35,266 nucleotides of DNA from Rhodocyclaceae bacterium (GCA_020445665.1 JAGRGD010000159.1:1-35266), one strand, 5' to 3'. Positions 16,364 through 25,349 are shown, counted from the first letter of the stretch. Program-made: numbers and translations. Notes: a model not told the origin generated them from the letters alone.

Positions 16364-17143
16364 TCAGTGGGCGATCAGCTTGGCGCCGACCAGCACCAGC
16401 ATGGTCGCCAGGATCGGCCGCAGGATGCGGTCGGGGATCTTCGTCGAGACGTGGCTGCCGAGCCAGATGCCGGGCAGGGAGCCGATGATCAGGCTGCCCA
16501 GCAGCGCCCAGTCGACGCTGCCCAGCCACCAGTGTCCCATGCCTGCCACAGCCGTCAAGGGCACGGCGTGGGCAATGTCGCTGCCGACAATGCGCAGGGC
16601 CGGCATCGACGGGTACAGGAAAATCAGCGCGGTGACCCCCAGGGCGCCGGCACCGACCGACGAGATCGACACCAGCACGCCCAGCACGGCGCCGGTCAGG
16701 ACCGTCAGCGCGGCGGTGCGGCGGCGGTTGGGATTGTCGCCGAAACGGCGGATGGCGTAGGTCTGGATGCGCTTGCGGAAGATGATCGCCACCGCGGTCA
16801 GCACCAGCGCGACGCCCAGCGCCACCTTGATGATGCCGGCTGCGCCCTCGATGCCGCCGGGGGCGTGGTTGCCGACGACGTAGAGGGTCACCAGCGAGGC
16901 CGGGATGCTGCCGGTCGCGAGGCGGCGGGTGACGCTCCAGTCCACGGTGCCCTTGAGGCCGTGGGCCAGCGTGCCGCCGGCCTTGGTGATGGCCGCATAG
17001 AGCAGGTCGGTGCCGACCGCCACGGACGGGTGGATGCCGAACAGCAGCACCAGCAGCGGCGTCATCAGCGAGCCGCCACCGACACCGGTGAGGCCGACGA
17101 TGGCGCCGACTGCGAAGCCGGCTACTGTGTAAGCAAATTCCAT
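16364..17143 (-). CDS. TauE/SafE family sulfite/organosulfonate exporter
   Basis: A 259-residue polytopic membrane protein with about eight helices. It has the N-terminal VGAIVGLTGVGGGSLMTPLLVLLFG repeat half of the TauE/SafE (DUF81) fold, and a second half beginning GAVLGVLVSISSVGAGALGV. Its place as first gene of the sulfite-reduction operon, right downstream of the CysB-type site, suggests export of excess sulfite or sulfonate to avoid toxicity. Import is also possible for this family. The ATG at 17143 has AGGAA upstream. Confidence 0.88.
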   Translation of the reverse strand: MEFAYTVAGFAVGAIVGLTGVGGGSLMTPLLVLLFGIHPSVAVGTDLLYAAITKAGGTLAHGLKGTVDWSVTRRLATGSIPASLVTLYVVGNHAPGGIEGAAGIIKVALGVALVLTAVAIIFRKRIQTYAIRRFGDNPNRRRTAALTVLTGAVLGVLVSISSVGAGALGVTALIFLYPSMPALRIVGSDIAHAVPLTAVAGMGHWWLGSVDWALLGSLIIGSLPGIWLGSHVSTKIPDRILRPILATMLVLVGAKLIAH

Positions 17144-17218
17144 GGGGTGATTCCTGTGTTGTGCAGCGCATCGTAAGGGGGAGGCATAGATGGGAGAAGG
17201 CGATGGAGGTTAAACTCT

Positions 17219-17235
17219 AAGAACCAAAAGTTATT
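17219..17235. promoter_or_regulatory. probable CysB operator between cysB and the cys operon
   Basis: AAGAAC-CAAAA-GTTATT is an inverted repeat (5 of 6 positions symmetric) in an AT-rich island inside the 132-bp divergent region. On the minus strand it reads AATAAC-TTTTG-GTTCTT. It resembles AT-rich LysR-type operators. Downstream toward tauE there is a TATGCC (-10-like) with no good -35, as expected of an activator-dependent promoter. The same site could mediate cysB autoregulation. Confidence 0.5.
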
Positions 17236-17275
17236 TGGCGTGCGCTGCGACGCACCCGGCCGGGAGGCCCGAGCC

Positions 17276-18217
17276 ATGAACCTCCAGCAACTGCGCTATG
17301 TCTTCGAGGTGGCCCGCCACGGTTACAACGTGTCGGAGGCTGCCGAGAGCCTTTTCACGTCCCAGCCCGGCGTCTCGAAGCAGATCCGCCTGCTCGAGGA
17401 GGAACTCGGCATCGAGATCTTCTCGCGCCATGGCAAGCGTCTGGTGGGCATCACCGAGCCCGGCCAGCAGGTCCTGAACATCGCCGAGCGGGTGCTGCGC
17501 GACGTGGACAACCTGCGCCAGGTGGGCGAGGAGTTCACCAACGAGAGCCGCGGCCGGCTGTCGATCGCCACCACCCACACCCAGGCCCGCTACGCCCTGC
17601 CCAGGGTCGTGCAGGAGTTCCTCAAGCGCTATCCGGCGGTGCGGCTCGAACTGCACCAGGGCAGTCCGCGCCAGGTCTGCGAAATGGTCCTGTCCGGCGA
17701 GGCCGATGTGGCCATCGCCACCGAGGCCATCGCCGAGTACGACGACCTCGTGATGCTGCCCTGCTACCAGTGGAACCGCTGCGTGATCGCGCCGGCGAAG
17801 CACCCGTTGCTGCAGGCCCGGCCGCTGACGCTCGAGGAGATCGCGCGCTGGCCGGTGATCACCTACGACTCGGCCTTCACCGGCCGCAGCCAGATCAACA
17901 AGGCCTTTCTCGGCCGCGGCCTCAAGCCCAACGTGGTCCTCACCGCGATCGATTCGGACGTGATCAAGACCTATGTCGGGATGGGGCTCGGCGTCGGCAT
18001 CGTCGCCCGCATGGCCTACGACCCGCTCGCCGACAAGGGCCTCGGCATGCTCGACGCCGCCCACCTCTTCGAGACCAGCACGACGCGCATCGGCATCCTC
18101 AAGAACGCCTGGCTGAGGGGCTATGTGTACGCCTTCATTGAACTGTTCGCCCCGCACCTGCCGCGCCGGATGGTCGAACTGGCGCTGGCGGGCGGTGGCA
18201 GCGATCCGGGGCTGTAG
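17276..18217 (+). CDS. cysB: LysR-family transcriptional regulator CysB
   Basis: A 313-residue activator of sulfur assimilation. The winged HTH spans about residues 1-60 (NVSEAAESLFTSQPGVSKQIRLLE), followed by the linker helix and the effector-binding domain from 90. Thr100, Thr102 and Gln103 in ATTHTQARYALP match the ligand-contact residues described for enteric CysB. The TYDSAFTGRSQIN segment supplies the second contact region. The CysB-length C-terminus is intact. The ATG at 17276 follows GGGAGG; an earlier in-frame ATG or GTG would add a non-conserved extension. It is divergent from the tauE-cysI-DUF934-cysH operon. Confidence 0.93.
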   Translation: MNLQQLRYVFEVARHGYNVSEAAESLFTSQPGVSKQIRLLEEELGIEIFSRHGKRLVGITEPGQQVLNIAERVLRDVDNLRQVGEEFTNESRGRLSIATTHTQARYALPRVVQEFLKRYPAVRLELHQGSPRQVCEMVLSGEADVAIATEAIAEYDDLVMLPCYQWNRCVIAPAKHPLLQARPLTLEEIARWPVITYDSAFTGRSQINKAFLGRGLKPNVVLTAIDSDVIKTYVGMGLGVGIVARMAYDPLADKGLGMLDAAHLFETSTTRIGILKNAWLRGYVYAFIELFAPHLPRRMVELALAGGGSDPGL

Positions 18218-18360
18218 CCGACAGGGAACGCGTGAGCGCGACCCATTGACGCGGCAATCAATCAGGCGATTCCAGTTCAGTCACGACGCGGTCCACTCAC
18301 TCCCTCACCTTGAAGGGGGAGGAGGACCCGCTCGCAGTCGTTGCCTGTTTGCTTGCCGGG

Positions 18361-19317
18361 TCAATAGAAGAAGTGATCCGGCGCCAGTCCGCCGGCCAGG
18401 GCCAGCATCAGGGCCACCCGCGCCTGGGCCGGGCCCAGCCGGCCCGCTGCGAACAGGCGCCCGCCATCGTCGGGCTGGCGCGCGACGCGGCCGCGGCCGG
18501 TCCGGCTGGCCCGAACCACGACGGTATGGCAGGCGAGCGCCTTGTGTACGGCGTCCGACCAGGTCTCGGGCAGGCTGCCGTTGCCCGGCAGGCACAGCAC
18601 GATGGCGCGGGCGCCGTGGGAGATGCTGGCGGCCAGCAGGTCGGGTTCGCTGCCGGCCCCGACCCACAGCACGTCTACCCGCGGCAATTCGTCGAGCCGG
18701 CCGAGCAGCGATGGCATCCGGGCGGGCACCTCGGGTCGTCCGTCGAGGCCCGGCGGGTCGCTCCAGCCGATGGCCGAGTCGCCGTGCTCGAAGGCATCCA
18801 GCGCGTGGCTGTGGCCCTTGCGCAACCGGCTGGCGGCGTGGATCCGCTCGTTGACCACGGCCACCACGCCCGCCTCCCGGGTGGCGCCGCTGGCGGCGAC
18901 CCGGAGCGCATGCAGCAGGTTCAGGGGGCCGTCGGCGGAATGGGCGCTGGCGGGGCGCATCGCGCAGGTCATGACCACCGGCTTGCCGGGCGGGAGCAGC
19001 CGGTCGAGCAGGAAGGCCGACTCCTCCAGGGTATCGGTGCCGTGGGTCACGACGACCGCGTCCACCGCCGGGTCGGCCAGCGCGCTGCTCACGTCGCGGG
19101 CCAGCTGCAGCCAGTGGCCGGGGCCGAGATCCTTGCTGTCCAGGTTGAAGGGCTGGGCAATCGAGATCGACGCGGCCCGGTGGGCTTCGGGAATCGATTC
19201 GAGCAGGGCGTGGCCGGCGAGGCTGCCGGCCTGGTAGCGGGTCGTCGCGGCGGGGTCGTCGGCGACGCCGGCAATCGTGCCGCCGGTGGCGATGAGGTGA
19301 ACGCGGGGAAGGCTCAT
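18361..19317 (-). CDS. L-asparaginase, type I/II family
   Basis: A 318-residue amidohydrolase converting asparagine to aspartate and ammonia. The two catalytic triad regions are present: ATGGTIAG with Thr14, Tyr28 and THGTDTLEES with Thr94/Asp95. A lysine at 167 (RLRKGHSHALDAF) matches the family's Lys162. No signal peptide is seen, so a cytoplasmic enzyme is likely. The C-terminal domain is complete, ending DHFFY. The ATG at 19317 is 16 nt downstream of the antiporter stop, in line with an mscS-kef-asparaginase operon. Glutaminase side activity cannot be judged from sequence. Confidence 0.9.
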   Translation of the reverse strand: MSLPRVHLIATGGTIAGVADDPAATTRYQAGSLAGHALLESIPEAHRAASISIAQPFNLDSKDLGPGHWLQLARDVSSALADPAVDAVVVTHGTDTLEESAFLLDRLLPPGKPVVMTCAMRPASAHSADGPLNLLHALRVAASGATREAGVVAVVNERIHAASRLRKGHSHALDAFEHGDSAIGWSDPPGLDGRPEVPARMPSLLGRLDELPRVDVLWVGAGSEPDLLAASISHGARAIVLCLPGNGSLPETWSDAVHKALACHTVVVRASRTGRGRVARQPDDGGRLFAAGRLGPAQARVALMLALAGGLAPDHFFY

Positions 19318-19333
19318 GGCTGTCACAAGGGGC

Positions 19334-21079
19334 TTACCTGGGCAGCAGCATACTGGCAATGCGCTGCTCGCGCTCCTGCTGGAGGTGGCGGTGAATCTCC
19401 TCCTCGCCGAGCTCGAAGCGCTCGAGCGCCGCACCCGCCAGCTGCAGGCCGGCCTCGAGGGTTTCCGGGATCACGGCGTCCGCGCCGGCGCGGCGCAGCA
19501 CCACCGCGTGGGCCTCGTCGCGGGCGCGCGCGATGATGCTGACGGTCGGCGCCAGCGCCCGCAGGCCCTCGACGGCCCGGGTCGCCTCATCGGGCGCGGC
19601 GAGGGTCAGCAGCACCGCCTTGGCCGCATCGACGTTGAGCCGGCGCAGCAGTTCGGGCCGGCTGGCATCGCCGTAGCAGGCCGGGATGCCCCGCCGGCTC
19701 AGCCGCTCGACGAGCTTCGGGTCGCTGTCGATGGCGACATACGGCAGCGCCCGGTGGGCCAGGATCTGGCAGACCATCTCGCCGACGCGGCCGCAGCCGG
19801 CAACAATGATGTGGTCGTGCAGGCCGTGGCCGGGCAGATCGGGCTCCACGTGGCGCCGGCCGAGCCGGGCGTCGATGGCGTCGCCGATGCGCCGCCCCAG
19901 TCGGCTGGCCGGGGGTGTCGCGAGCATCGACAGGCTGACCACCAGCAGCATGAAATGACCCACGCCTTCCGGCAGCAGGGCGGTATGCATCGCCACACCG
20001 ATCACGATGAAGGCGAACTCGCCGCCCTGCGAGAGCAGGATGGCCCCCTCGGTCGCCCGCCCCCAGGACAACTTCATCAGGCGCATCAACGGGAACAGGA
20101 CCGCGCCCTTGATCAGCATCAGCCCGATCACCGCGAGGGGCACCTGCCAGGGGTAATCGAGCAGGGCGTGGAGATCGATGCCCATGCCGACCGACATGAA
20201 GAACAGGCCCATCAGCAGGCCCTTGAAGGGTTCGATCGTGATCTCCACCTCGTGACGGAACTCGGTCTCGGCGATGATCAGGCCGGCCAGCATCGCCCCC
20301 ATCGCCATCGACAGCCCGGCGGCCCAGGTCAGCGCCGCCACGCCGAGGCTCGCCAGCAGCGTCAGCGCCATGAAGGTGTCCGGCGCCCTGGTGCTGGCCA
20401 GGTGGTGGAAAAGGGGGCGGATCAGGCGCCGCCCGATGAGGTAGATCGCCGCCACCGTCACCGCCCCCTTGATGACCGCGATCGCCAGCAGCGAGACGAA
20501 GCTGCCTTCGCCGCCCGCCTGGCCGAGAATGCCGACCAGCACCAGCAGGGGCACCACCGCAAGATCCTGGAACAGCAGCACCGAGAAGCTGGCCTGGCCG
20601 AGGGGGGTGCCCAGGTCGCGCCGCTGCACCAGCAACTGCATCACCACCGCGGTGGACGAGAAGCCGAGCACCAGGCCGAGGATCAGCGACGCTTCCCCCG
20701 AGTTGCCCCAGCCGTAAGCCAGGGCGCCGATGATGGCCGCCGACAGGGCCACCTGGGCACCGCCGCCGCCGAATACCCGCGCCCGCATCGCCCACAGACG
20801 CTCGACCGACATCTCGAGGCCGATCGTGAACATCAGGAAGATCACGCCCAGCTCGGCGAAGGTCGCCACATGGTCGGAGCGGGTGAAGCTGATGTAGGAG
20901 AGCTGCGGCCACTCCCCCGCCAGGGCCCCGAGGCCGAAGGGACCGACCACCGTACCGACCGCCAGGAAGCCGAGCACCGGGTTGATGGCGCGCTTTTCCA
21001 GCAGGGGAATCAGGACGCCCGCGAGTACCAGGAAGAGGATGGTTTCACTGAGATAGGGCAGGGCCGCGTGTTCGGACAT
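19334..21079 (-). CDS. CPA2-family monovalent cation:proton antiporter with RCK domain (KefB/KefC-like)
   Basis: A 581-residue inner-membrane K+/H+ (or Na+/H+) antiporter. About 12-13 helices (residues 8-395) include GVIFLMFTIGLEMS, LGFSSTAVVMQLL and FQDLAVVPLLVLVG, all typical of CPA2. A cytosolic TrkA-N/RCK domain (about 405-530) begins HIIVAGCGRVGEMV (Gly-x-Gly-x-x-Gly nucleotide loop). A short helical tail follows. The canonical Kef glutathione site cannot be confirmed by eye. It is the second gene of the mscS-kef-asparaginase unit (30 nt after mscS). Confidence 0.9.
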   Translation of the reverse strand: MSEHAALPYLSETILFLVLAGVLIPLLEKRAINPVLGFLAVGTVVGPFGLGALAGEWPQLSYISFTRSDHVATFAELGVIFLMFTIGLEMSVERLWAMRARVFGGGGAQVALSAAIIGALAYGWGNSGEASLILGLVLGFSSTAVVMQLLVQRRDLGTPLGQASFSVLLFQDLAVVPLLVLVGILGQAGGEGSFVSLLAIAVIKGAVTVAAIYLIGRRLIRPLFHHLASTRAPDTFMALTLLASLGVAALTWAAGLSMAMGAMLAGLIIAETEFRHEVEITIEPFKGLLMGLFFMSVGMGIDLHALLDYPWQVPLAVIGLMLIKGAVLFPLMRLMKLSWGRATEGAILLSQGGEFAFIVIGVAMHTALLPEGVGHFMLLVVSLSMLATPPASRLGRRIGDAIDARLGRRHVEPDLPGHGLHDHIIVAGCGRVGEMVCQILAHRALPYVAIDSDPKLVERLSRRGIPACYGDASRPELLRRLNVDAAKAVLLTLAAPDEATRAVEGLRALAPTVSIIARARDEAHAVVLRRAGADAVIPETLEAGLQLAGAALERFELGEEEIHRHLQQEREQRIASMLLPR

Positions 21080-21109
21080 CGGATGGGGGCTTTCAGCGGC
21101 GAAGGACGC

Positions 21110-22261
21110 TCATGACTCGGCCGCCGCGGCCGTGTCCGGCGGGCTGTCGTCCGACGCACCGCGCCGGTCCAGCTGCAGCGGGTCGCCGAAGTGCACCGTG
21201 GTGGTCGGAAAGGCGATGTCGGCGCCGTGCTCGCGGATGATGTCGTAGATCGTGAGCAGCACGTCCTCCTTGATGCGGTGGAACTCCACCCATTTCGTCG
21301 TCTTCGTGAAGGTATAGACGAAGAAATCCAGCGACGACGGGCCGTAGCTGTTGAAGTGCACGATCAGCGTGCGTTTCTCGGTCTCGAGGTCCGGGTGCGC
21401 CTGGATCATCGCGGTGACGTCGCGAACGATGTCGCGCATCTTGTCGGCGTCGGCATAGCGGATGCCGATGGTCTCGTAGATGCGTCGGTTGAGCATCCGC
21501 GACGGGTTCTCCACCGAAATGCTGGTGAAGGTGGCGTTCGGCACGTAGAGGGGCCGCTGGTCGAAGGTGCGGATGCGCGTGACGCGCCAGCCCACGTCCT
21601 CGACCGTGCCCTCGATGTTCTTGTCCGGTGAGCGGATCCAGTCGCCGACCGCGAACGGGCGATCCAGATAGACCACCAGCGCCCCGAAGAAATTGGCGAG
21701 CAGGTCCTTGGCGGCGAAGCCGACCGCGATGCCGCCGATGCCGCCGAAGGCCAGCACGCCGGAGATCGAGAAGCCCAGCGTCTGCAGGACCACGAGCACC
21801 GCGGTGATCATCGTCGAGGCCCGCAGCAGCTTGCCGATCGCCTTCGCCGTCGTGTGGTCCATCGGCTTCTCGGAGCGCTCCGGGTCCACCAGGACGCGCT
21901 CGGCGCCGCGCACCAGCCGCACCAGGAACCAGGCGAGCAGGCCGATCACCGCCACCCGGCGGCCCGGATCGACGATCTCGAACAGGGCCGAGTCGGTCTC
22001 CTGCTGGACGATCTCCAGCGCCCAGAACAGGCCCACCGCCCACACCATCATCGTGGCCGGGCGGCGCGCCGCCTCGAGCAGCGTGTCGTCCCAGCGGTTG
22101 TTGGTGTGCTCGAAGCGCGAGGCGAGCCTGTCGAAGAACCGGTTCAGGACGAGCTTGGTCAGCAACGCCAGGAAGATCACCACGAACACCTCGAGGATCC
22201 AGCCGAAGCCCTCGGGCATCAGCGCACGCACCTCGTCCAGCTTGCCAAGCCACTCCGTCAA
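21110..22261 (-). CDS. MscS-family small-conductance mechanosensitive channel
   Basis: A 383-residue channel protein that releases solutes on hypo-osmotic shock. Helices lie at about 23-42, 68-90, 105-125 and 150-170. The pore helix GGIGGIAVGFAAKDLLANFFGAL joins the MscS beta domain (YLDRPFAVGDWI, GTVEDVGWRVTRIRT, YVPNATFTS) and the C-terminal alpha/beta cage. The start is taken as TTG at 22261, because a perfect AGGAGG lies 7 nt upstream. An in-frame ATG extension to 22342 has no ribosome site and adds a non-conserved segment. It is first in the operon with the antiporter. Confidence 0.88.
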   Translation of the reverse strand: MTEWLGKLDEVRALMPEGFGWILEVFVVIFLALLTKLVLNRFFDRLASRFEHTNNRWDDTLLEAARRPATMMVWAVGLFWALEIVQQETDSALFEIVDPGRRVAVIGLLAWFLVRLVRGAERVLVDPERSEKPMDHTTAKAIGKLLRASTMITAVLVVLQTLGFSISGVLAFGGIGGIAVGFAAKDLLANFFGALVVYLDRPFAVGDWIRSPDKNIEGTVEDVGWRVTRIRTFDQRPLYVPNATFTSISVENPSRMLNRRIYETIGIRYADADKMRDIVRDVTAMIQAHPDLETEKRTLIVHFNSYGPSSLDFFVYTFTKTTKWVEFHRIKEDVLLTIYDIIREHGADIAFPTTTVHFGDPLQLDRRGASDDSPPDTAAAAES

Positions 22262-22409
22262 AACCTGCCTCCTGTGTAGTTGCGTGAATTGCGTCGCACG
22301 GACGGGCCGCCACCATGGCCCCGCCCGCGTGCCGCAGGGCACACGTCACGGGTGCCGCCGCAGACCCCAAATATACTCGACCGACCCTAGCCTCCGCCTG
22401 CCTTCCCCC

Positions 22410-25214
22410 ATGACGAACACCCTGCGCGCCGGCCTGCTGGCGCTCTCGCTCGCCGGCCTCGTGATTCACTCCCCTGCGTTCGCCGAGGACGCCAACCGGG
22501 CGGCTCGCTATTACGAGGACGGGCTCGAGCGGTTCAACAAGGGCGACGTGGACGGCGCCGTCGTCCAGCTCAAGAACGCCCTCCAGCAGAGCCCGGACAT
22601 GCTCCAGGCCCACGTCCTGCTGGGGCGGAGCCTGCTCGAGCAACTGGAACTGCCGGCTGCGGAGGCATCGTTCGACAAGGCGCTCGCCCTCGGTGTCAGC
22701 CCACGAGAGATCGCGGTTTACCGCGCGCGGCTGTATCTGTCGCTCGGCCGCTCCAAGGCCGTGCTCCAGGAGATCACCGCCGATGGCCTGCCGACCCGGG
22801 CTCGCGTCGAGGTCCTGACCGCGCGGGCCCGCGCGCACGCGATGGAAGGCGACGGCCAGGCTGCCGCTGCAGGCTTCGACGCTGCCATGGCGGCCGATCC
22901 CCAGTCGGTCCTGCCCTACCTTGACCTGATCCCCTTCCTGCTCGAGTCGGGGCGCGTCGAGGTGGCCGATGCGCGCCTCGCGGACCTGGCGAGGCTGGCG
23001 CCGAACGACGCGCGCACATGGAACCTGCGCGCGTCCATCAGTCATCTGCGCGGACAGCTGACCCAGGCGCTGGCCGAATACGACAAGGCCGTCGAACTGG
23101 AAGCGGACTACGTCGACGCCAGAATCGCCCGCGCGTCGATCCGGGTCGACCTGAAACGCTTCGACGAGGCCGGGGCGGATCTGGCCTACGTCAAGGCGCA
23201 GGACGCGCGGGAACCGCGCGCCCTGTACCTCGAGGCGGTGATCGCCGCCGCCAACGGCGACTCGTCTGCGGCCCGGGCGGGGCTGGAAGGCGTCGTCTCG
23301 CTGATCGACACGCTTCCCCCGGAGTACGTGCAAGCCAGCGAACAGCTGTTGATGCTGGCCTCGCTGTCGAGCCAGGGGCTGGGCGACCTGCAGCGCGCCA
23401 AGACCTACCTGGGCGTGCTGACCTCACGTTTCTCGCGGAACGTCGCGGCGCGCAAGCTGCTGGCGGGGGTCTATCTGGCCGAGCGGGACAGCGCCCGCGC
23501 ACTGAGCACCATCGAGCCGGTCCTGAACGCACGCCCGAATGACCCGCAGGCGCTGATGGTTGCCGGGCGGGCCTACCTCGCCGACGGGCGATATCTGGTG
23601 GCGACGGAACTGCTGGATCGCGCGGCGAGCCTCATGGAGGGGGACGCCGGAGCCCAGGCAGCCCTCGGATTCAGCCTGCTGGGCCAGGGTGAGACGTCGA
23701 AGGGGCTGGAGTCGCTCGAGCGGGCCTTCGACAGCGACCCGTCCAGCACCGGCGTGGGTATCGCAATCGCATTTTCTTACATGAGGCAGGGGCGGACCGA
23801 CGAGGCCCTCAAGGTCGCGCGCACCATGGTGGATCGCGATCCGGGCAATCCGGCGCTGCTCAACGTGCTGGGTGCGGTGCACGCCGCGGCCGGCCAACTC
23901 GATCAGGCGCGTACGGCCTACCAGTCGGTCCTCCGCAGTGCGCCCGACTTCGCCCCGGCAGCGCTGAACCTGGCGCGGGTCGAAGCGCAGGACGGTCAAT
24001 TCGATGCGGCCACCCGGATCCTCGACGGCCTGCGGGCCAAGCGCAAGGACGATGCCCGCGTGCTGTATGAGCTGGGGCGGGTGCAGCGCCTGCGGGGCGA
24101 CCTGGAAGGCGCCGCGCAGTGGCTCTCCAAGACCGTCGCCGTGAGCGCCGGCAATGGGCGTGCTCAGGTCGAGTTGATCGAGACCCTGCTGGAAGCCCGG
24201 CGTACGGCCGATGCGCTGGCTGCGGCAAAGGAGGCGATGCTCCATCATCCGGAGCGTCTTGATGTGCTCGCGGCCTTTGCACGCGCCAATCTTGCCGCGG
24301 ACAAGCCCGCCGAGGCGCGCATGGCCTACAAGGCGATGACCCGTGTGGCAGAGTTCGATCCGGCGGCGCAGGTGCGGATCGGCCATCTGTTGCTGGCCTC
24401 CGGGTTTGCCGAGGATGCCGAGTACAACGCCCAGAAGGCGCTCGCGTCCCAGCCGGACTTTCGTCCCGCCAGGACGCTGCAGATCAGCGTTGCGATCGCC
24501 CGCGGTCGACTGAAGGAGGCCCGGGCGGAACTCGACCGGCTCGCCGCGGCATCCCCCCGCGACCCCGAACTGATCCGGCTCGAGGCAAACCTGGCTGGCG
24601 CCTCGGGCAATGTGGCGGCATCGGTGGCCGCGTACCAGCGGGCCTACGCGCTGGCGCCTGCGCCCGACCTCGCCCTGGCGCTGGCCCGTGTCCAGTTTCA
24701 GGCGGATCGTCGCCCCGACGCCGTGGCGACCCTGAAACGGGAACTCGCCCGAGCCGAGTCTGCCGCGGTGCGCCGGGGCATGGCGGAGATCCTGATGCGG
24801 AGCGGGCAATGGCAGGCCGCCCGCAGTGAGCTGGAGCACCTGCGGCGCCTCGAGCCCAGGAACCCCGATGATCTGAACGCGCTGGCCATCGTGCTGATGG
24901 AACTCGAGGATCCGGCGGCCGTCGAGACCGCGCAAGCTGCCCTGGCGCTGGCGCCTCAGGACCCGTTCGTGATCGACACCGCAGGCTGGGTGCGGCTGCG
25001 CACGGGCGACGCGGACGGCGCGCTGGCGCTCTTGCGCGAGGCCAGGCTGCGTGCGCCCGGCAACCGGGAGATCCGCTTTCATCTTGCCGTCGCGCTCCAC
25101 CAGACGGGCCGGTCGGCCGAGGCGCGGGATGAGCTTCAGGTGGCGCTCGATGACGGTGCCTGGTTCGCCGGCATCGACCAGGCCCGGCAACTCCTGGACA
25201 CCATTGGCCGCTAG
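22410..25214 (+). CDS. prsT: PrsT-like PEP-CTERM system TPR-repeat protein
   Basis: A 934-residue exported solenoid. Signal peptide residues 1-26 end AFA before EDANRAARYYEDG. Then come some 20 or more tetratricopeptide units, e.g. GDVDGAVVQLKNALQQSPD, GQLTQALAEYDKAVEL and GQLDQARTAYQSVLRSAPD. Size, N-terminal tandem and C-terminal DTAGWVRLRTGDADGALALL match the PrsT family (about 900 residues) linked to exosortase/PEP-CTERM and exopolysaccharide loci. Known PrsT members are described as lipoproteins, but no Cys is present near this signal peptide, so this one should be soluble in the periplasm. The ATG at 22410 was chosen for the signal peptide; the long upstream open frame is antisense to mscS. 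Its downstream neighbour is a PEP-CTERM substrate. Confidence 0.82.
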   Translation: MTNTLRAGLLALSLAGLVIHSPAFAEDANRAARYYEDGLERFNKGDVDGAVVQLKNALQQSPDMLQAHVLLGRSLLEQLELPAAEASFDKALALGVSPREIAVYRARLYLSLGRSKAVLQEITADGLPTRARVEVLTARARAHAMEGDGQAAAAGFDAAMAADPQSVLPYLDLIPFLLESGRVEVADARLADLARLAPNDARTWNLRASISHLRGQLTQALAEYDKAVELEADYVDARIARASIRVDLKRFDEAGADLAYVKAQDAREPRALYLEAVIAAANGDSSAARAGLEGVVSLIDTLPPEYVQASEQLLMLASLSSQGLGDLQRAKTYLGVLTSRFSRNVAARKLLAGVYLAERDSARALSTIEPVLNARPNDPQALMVAGRAYLADGRYLVATELLDRAASLMEGDAGAQAALGFSLLGQGETSKGLESLERAFDSDPSSTGVGIAIAFSYMRQGRTDEALKVARTMVDRDPGNPALLNVLGAVHAAAGQLDQARTAYQSVLRSAPDFAPAALNLARVEAQDGQFDAATRILDGLRAKRKDDARVLYELGRVQRLRGDLEGAAQWLSKTVAVSAGNGRAQVELIETLLEARRTADALAAAKEAMLHHPERLDVLAAFARANLAADKPAEARMAYKAMTRVAEFDPAAQVRIGHLLLASGFAEDAEYNAQKALASQPDFRPARTLQISVAIARGRLKEARAELDRLAAASPRDPELIRLEANLAGASGNVAASVAAYQRAYALAPAPDLALALARVQFQADRRPDAVATLKRELARAESAAVRRGMAEILMRSGQWQAARSELEHLRRLEPRNPDDLNALAIVLMELEDPAAVETAQAALALAPQDPFVIDTAGWVRLRTGDADGALALLREARLRAPGNREIRFHLAVALHQTGRSAEARDELQVALDDGAWFAGIDQARQLLDTIGR

Positions 25215-25254
25215 TGGGCTCCGCCGAACCGCGTTTGCGGCGCGAGTCCCAGCC

Positions 25255-25307
25255 TGTCGGAAATTTTGACGCAGAAGGCGATATGTCAGATGAATTGCGA
25301 TCTAACA
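25255..25307 (+). promoter_or_regulatory. candidate enhancer sites for a sigma-54 activator (PrsR-type)
   Basis: Two dyads precede the sigma-54 promoter. TGTCAGAT-N8-ATCTAACA (25284-25307) has 7 of 8 matching arm positions. A weaker GTC..AA-A-TT..GAC element lies at 25256-25270. Both include a TGT(C) half-site. They are centred about 65 and 97 bp before the expected transcription start, within or near the usual range for NtrC-family activators. Function is inferred. Confidence 0.4.
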
Positions 25308-25333
25308 GGTTGATAGTAAATAGAAAATTATTG

Positions 25334-25349
25334 TGGACCCAGAATTGCT
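25334..25349 (+). promoter_or_regulatory. sigma-54 (RpoN) promoter of the PEP-CTERM gene
   Basis: TGGACC-N5-TTGCT matches the -24/-12 consensus (TGGCAC-N5-TTGCW). The invariant GG (25335-25336) and GC (25347-25348) are exactly 12 bp apart. The start site would fall near 25360, giving a leader of about 27 nt that contains the GGAGG ribosome site. PEP-CTERM genes in betaproteobacteria with PrsK/PrsR two-component systems are known to depend on RpoN, which agrees. Confidence 0.65.

Noticed and set aside
18218-18360. Possible repeat or terminator after cysB (CTCCC..GGGGGAG)
   Set aside because: The arms pair poorly and no T-run follows; nothing convincing in this gap.
19316-21115. 599-residue plus-strand frame rich in His/Gln/Asp
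   Set aside because: Antisense shadow of the Kef-type antiporter.
21693-22409. N-terminal extension of the PrsT-like gene
   Set aside because: The extension is antisense to mscS, and the signal peptide lies at the ATG at 22410.
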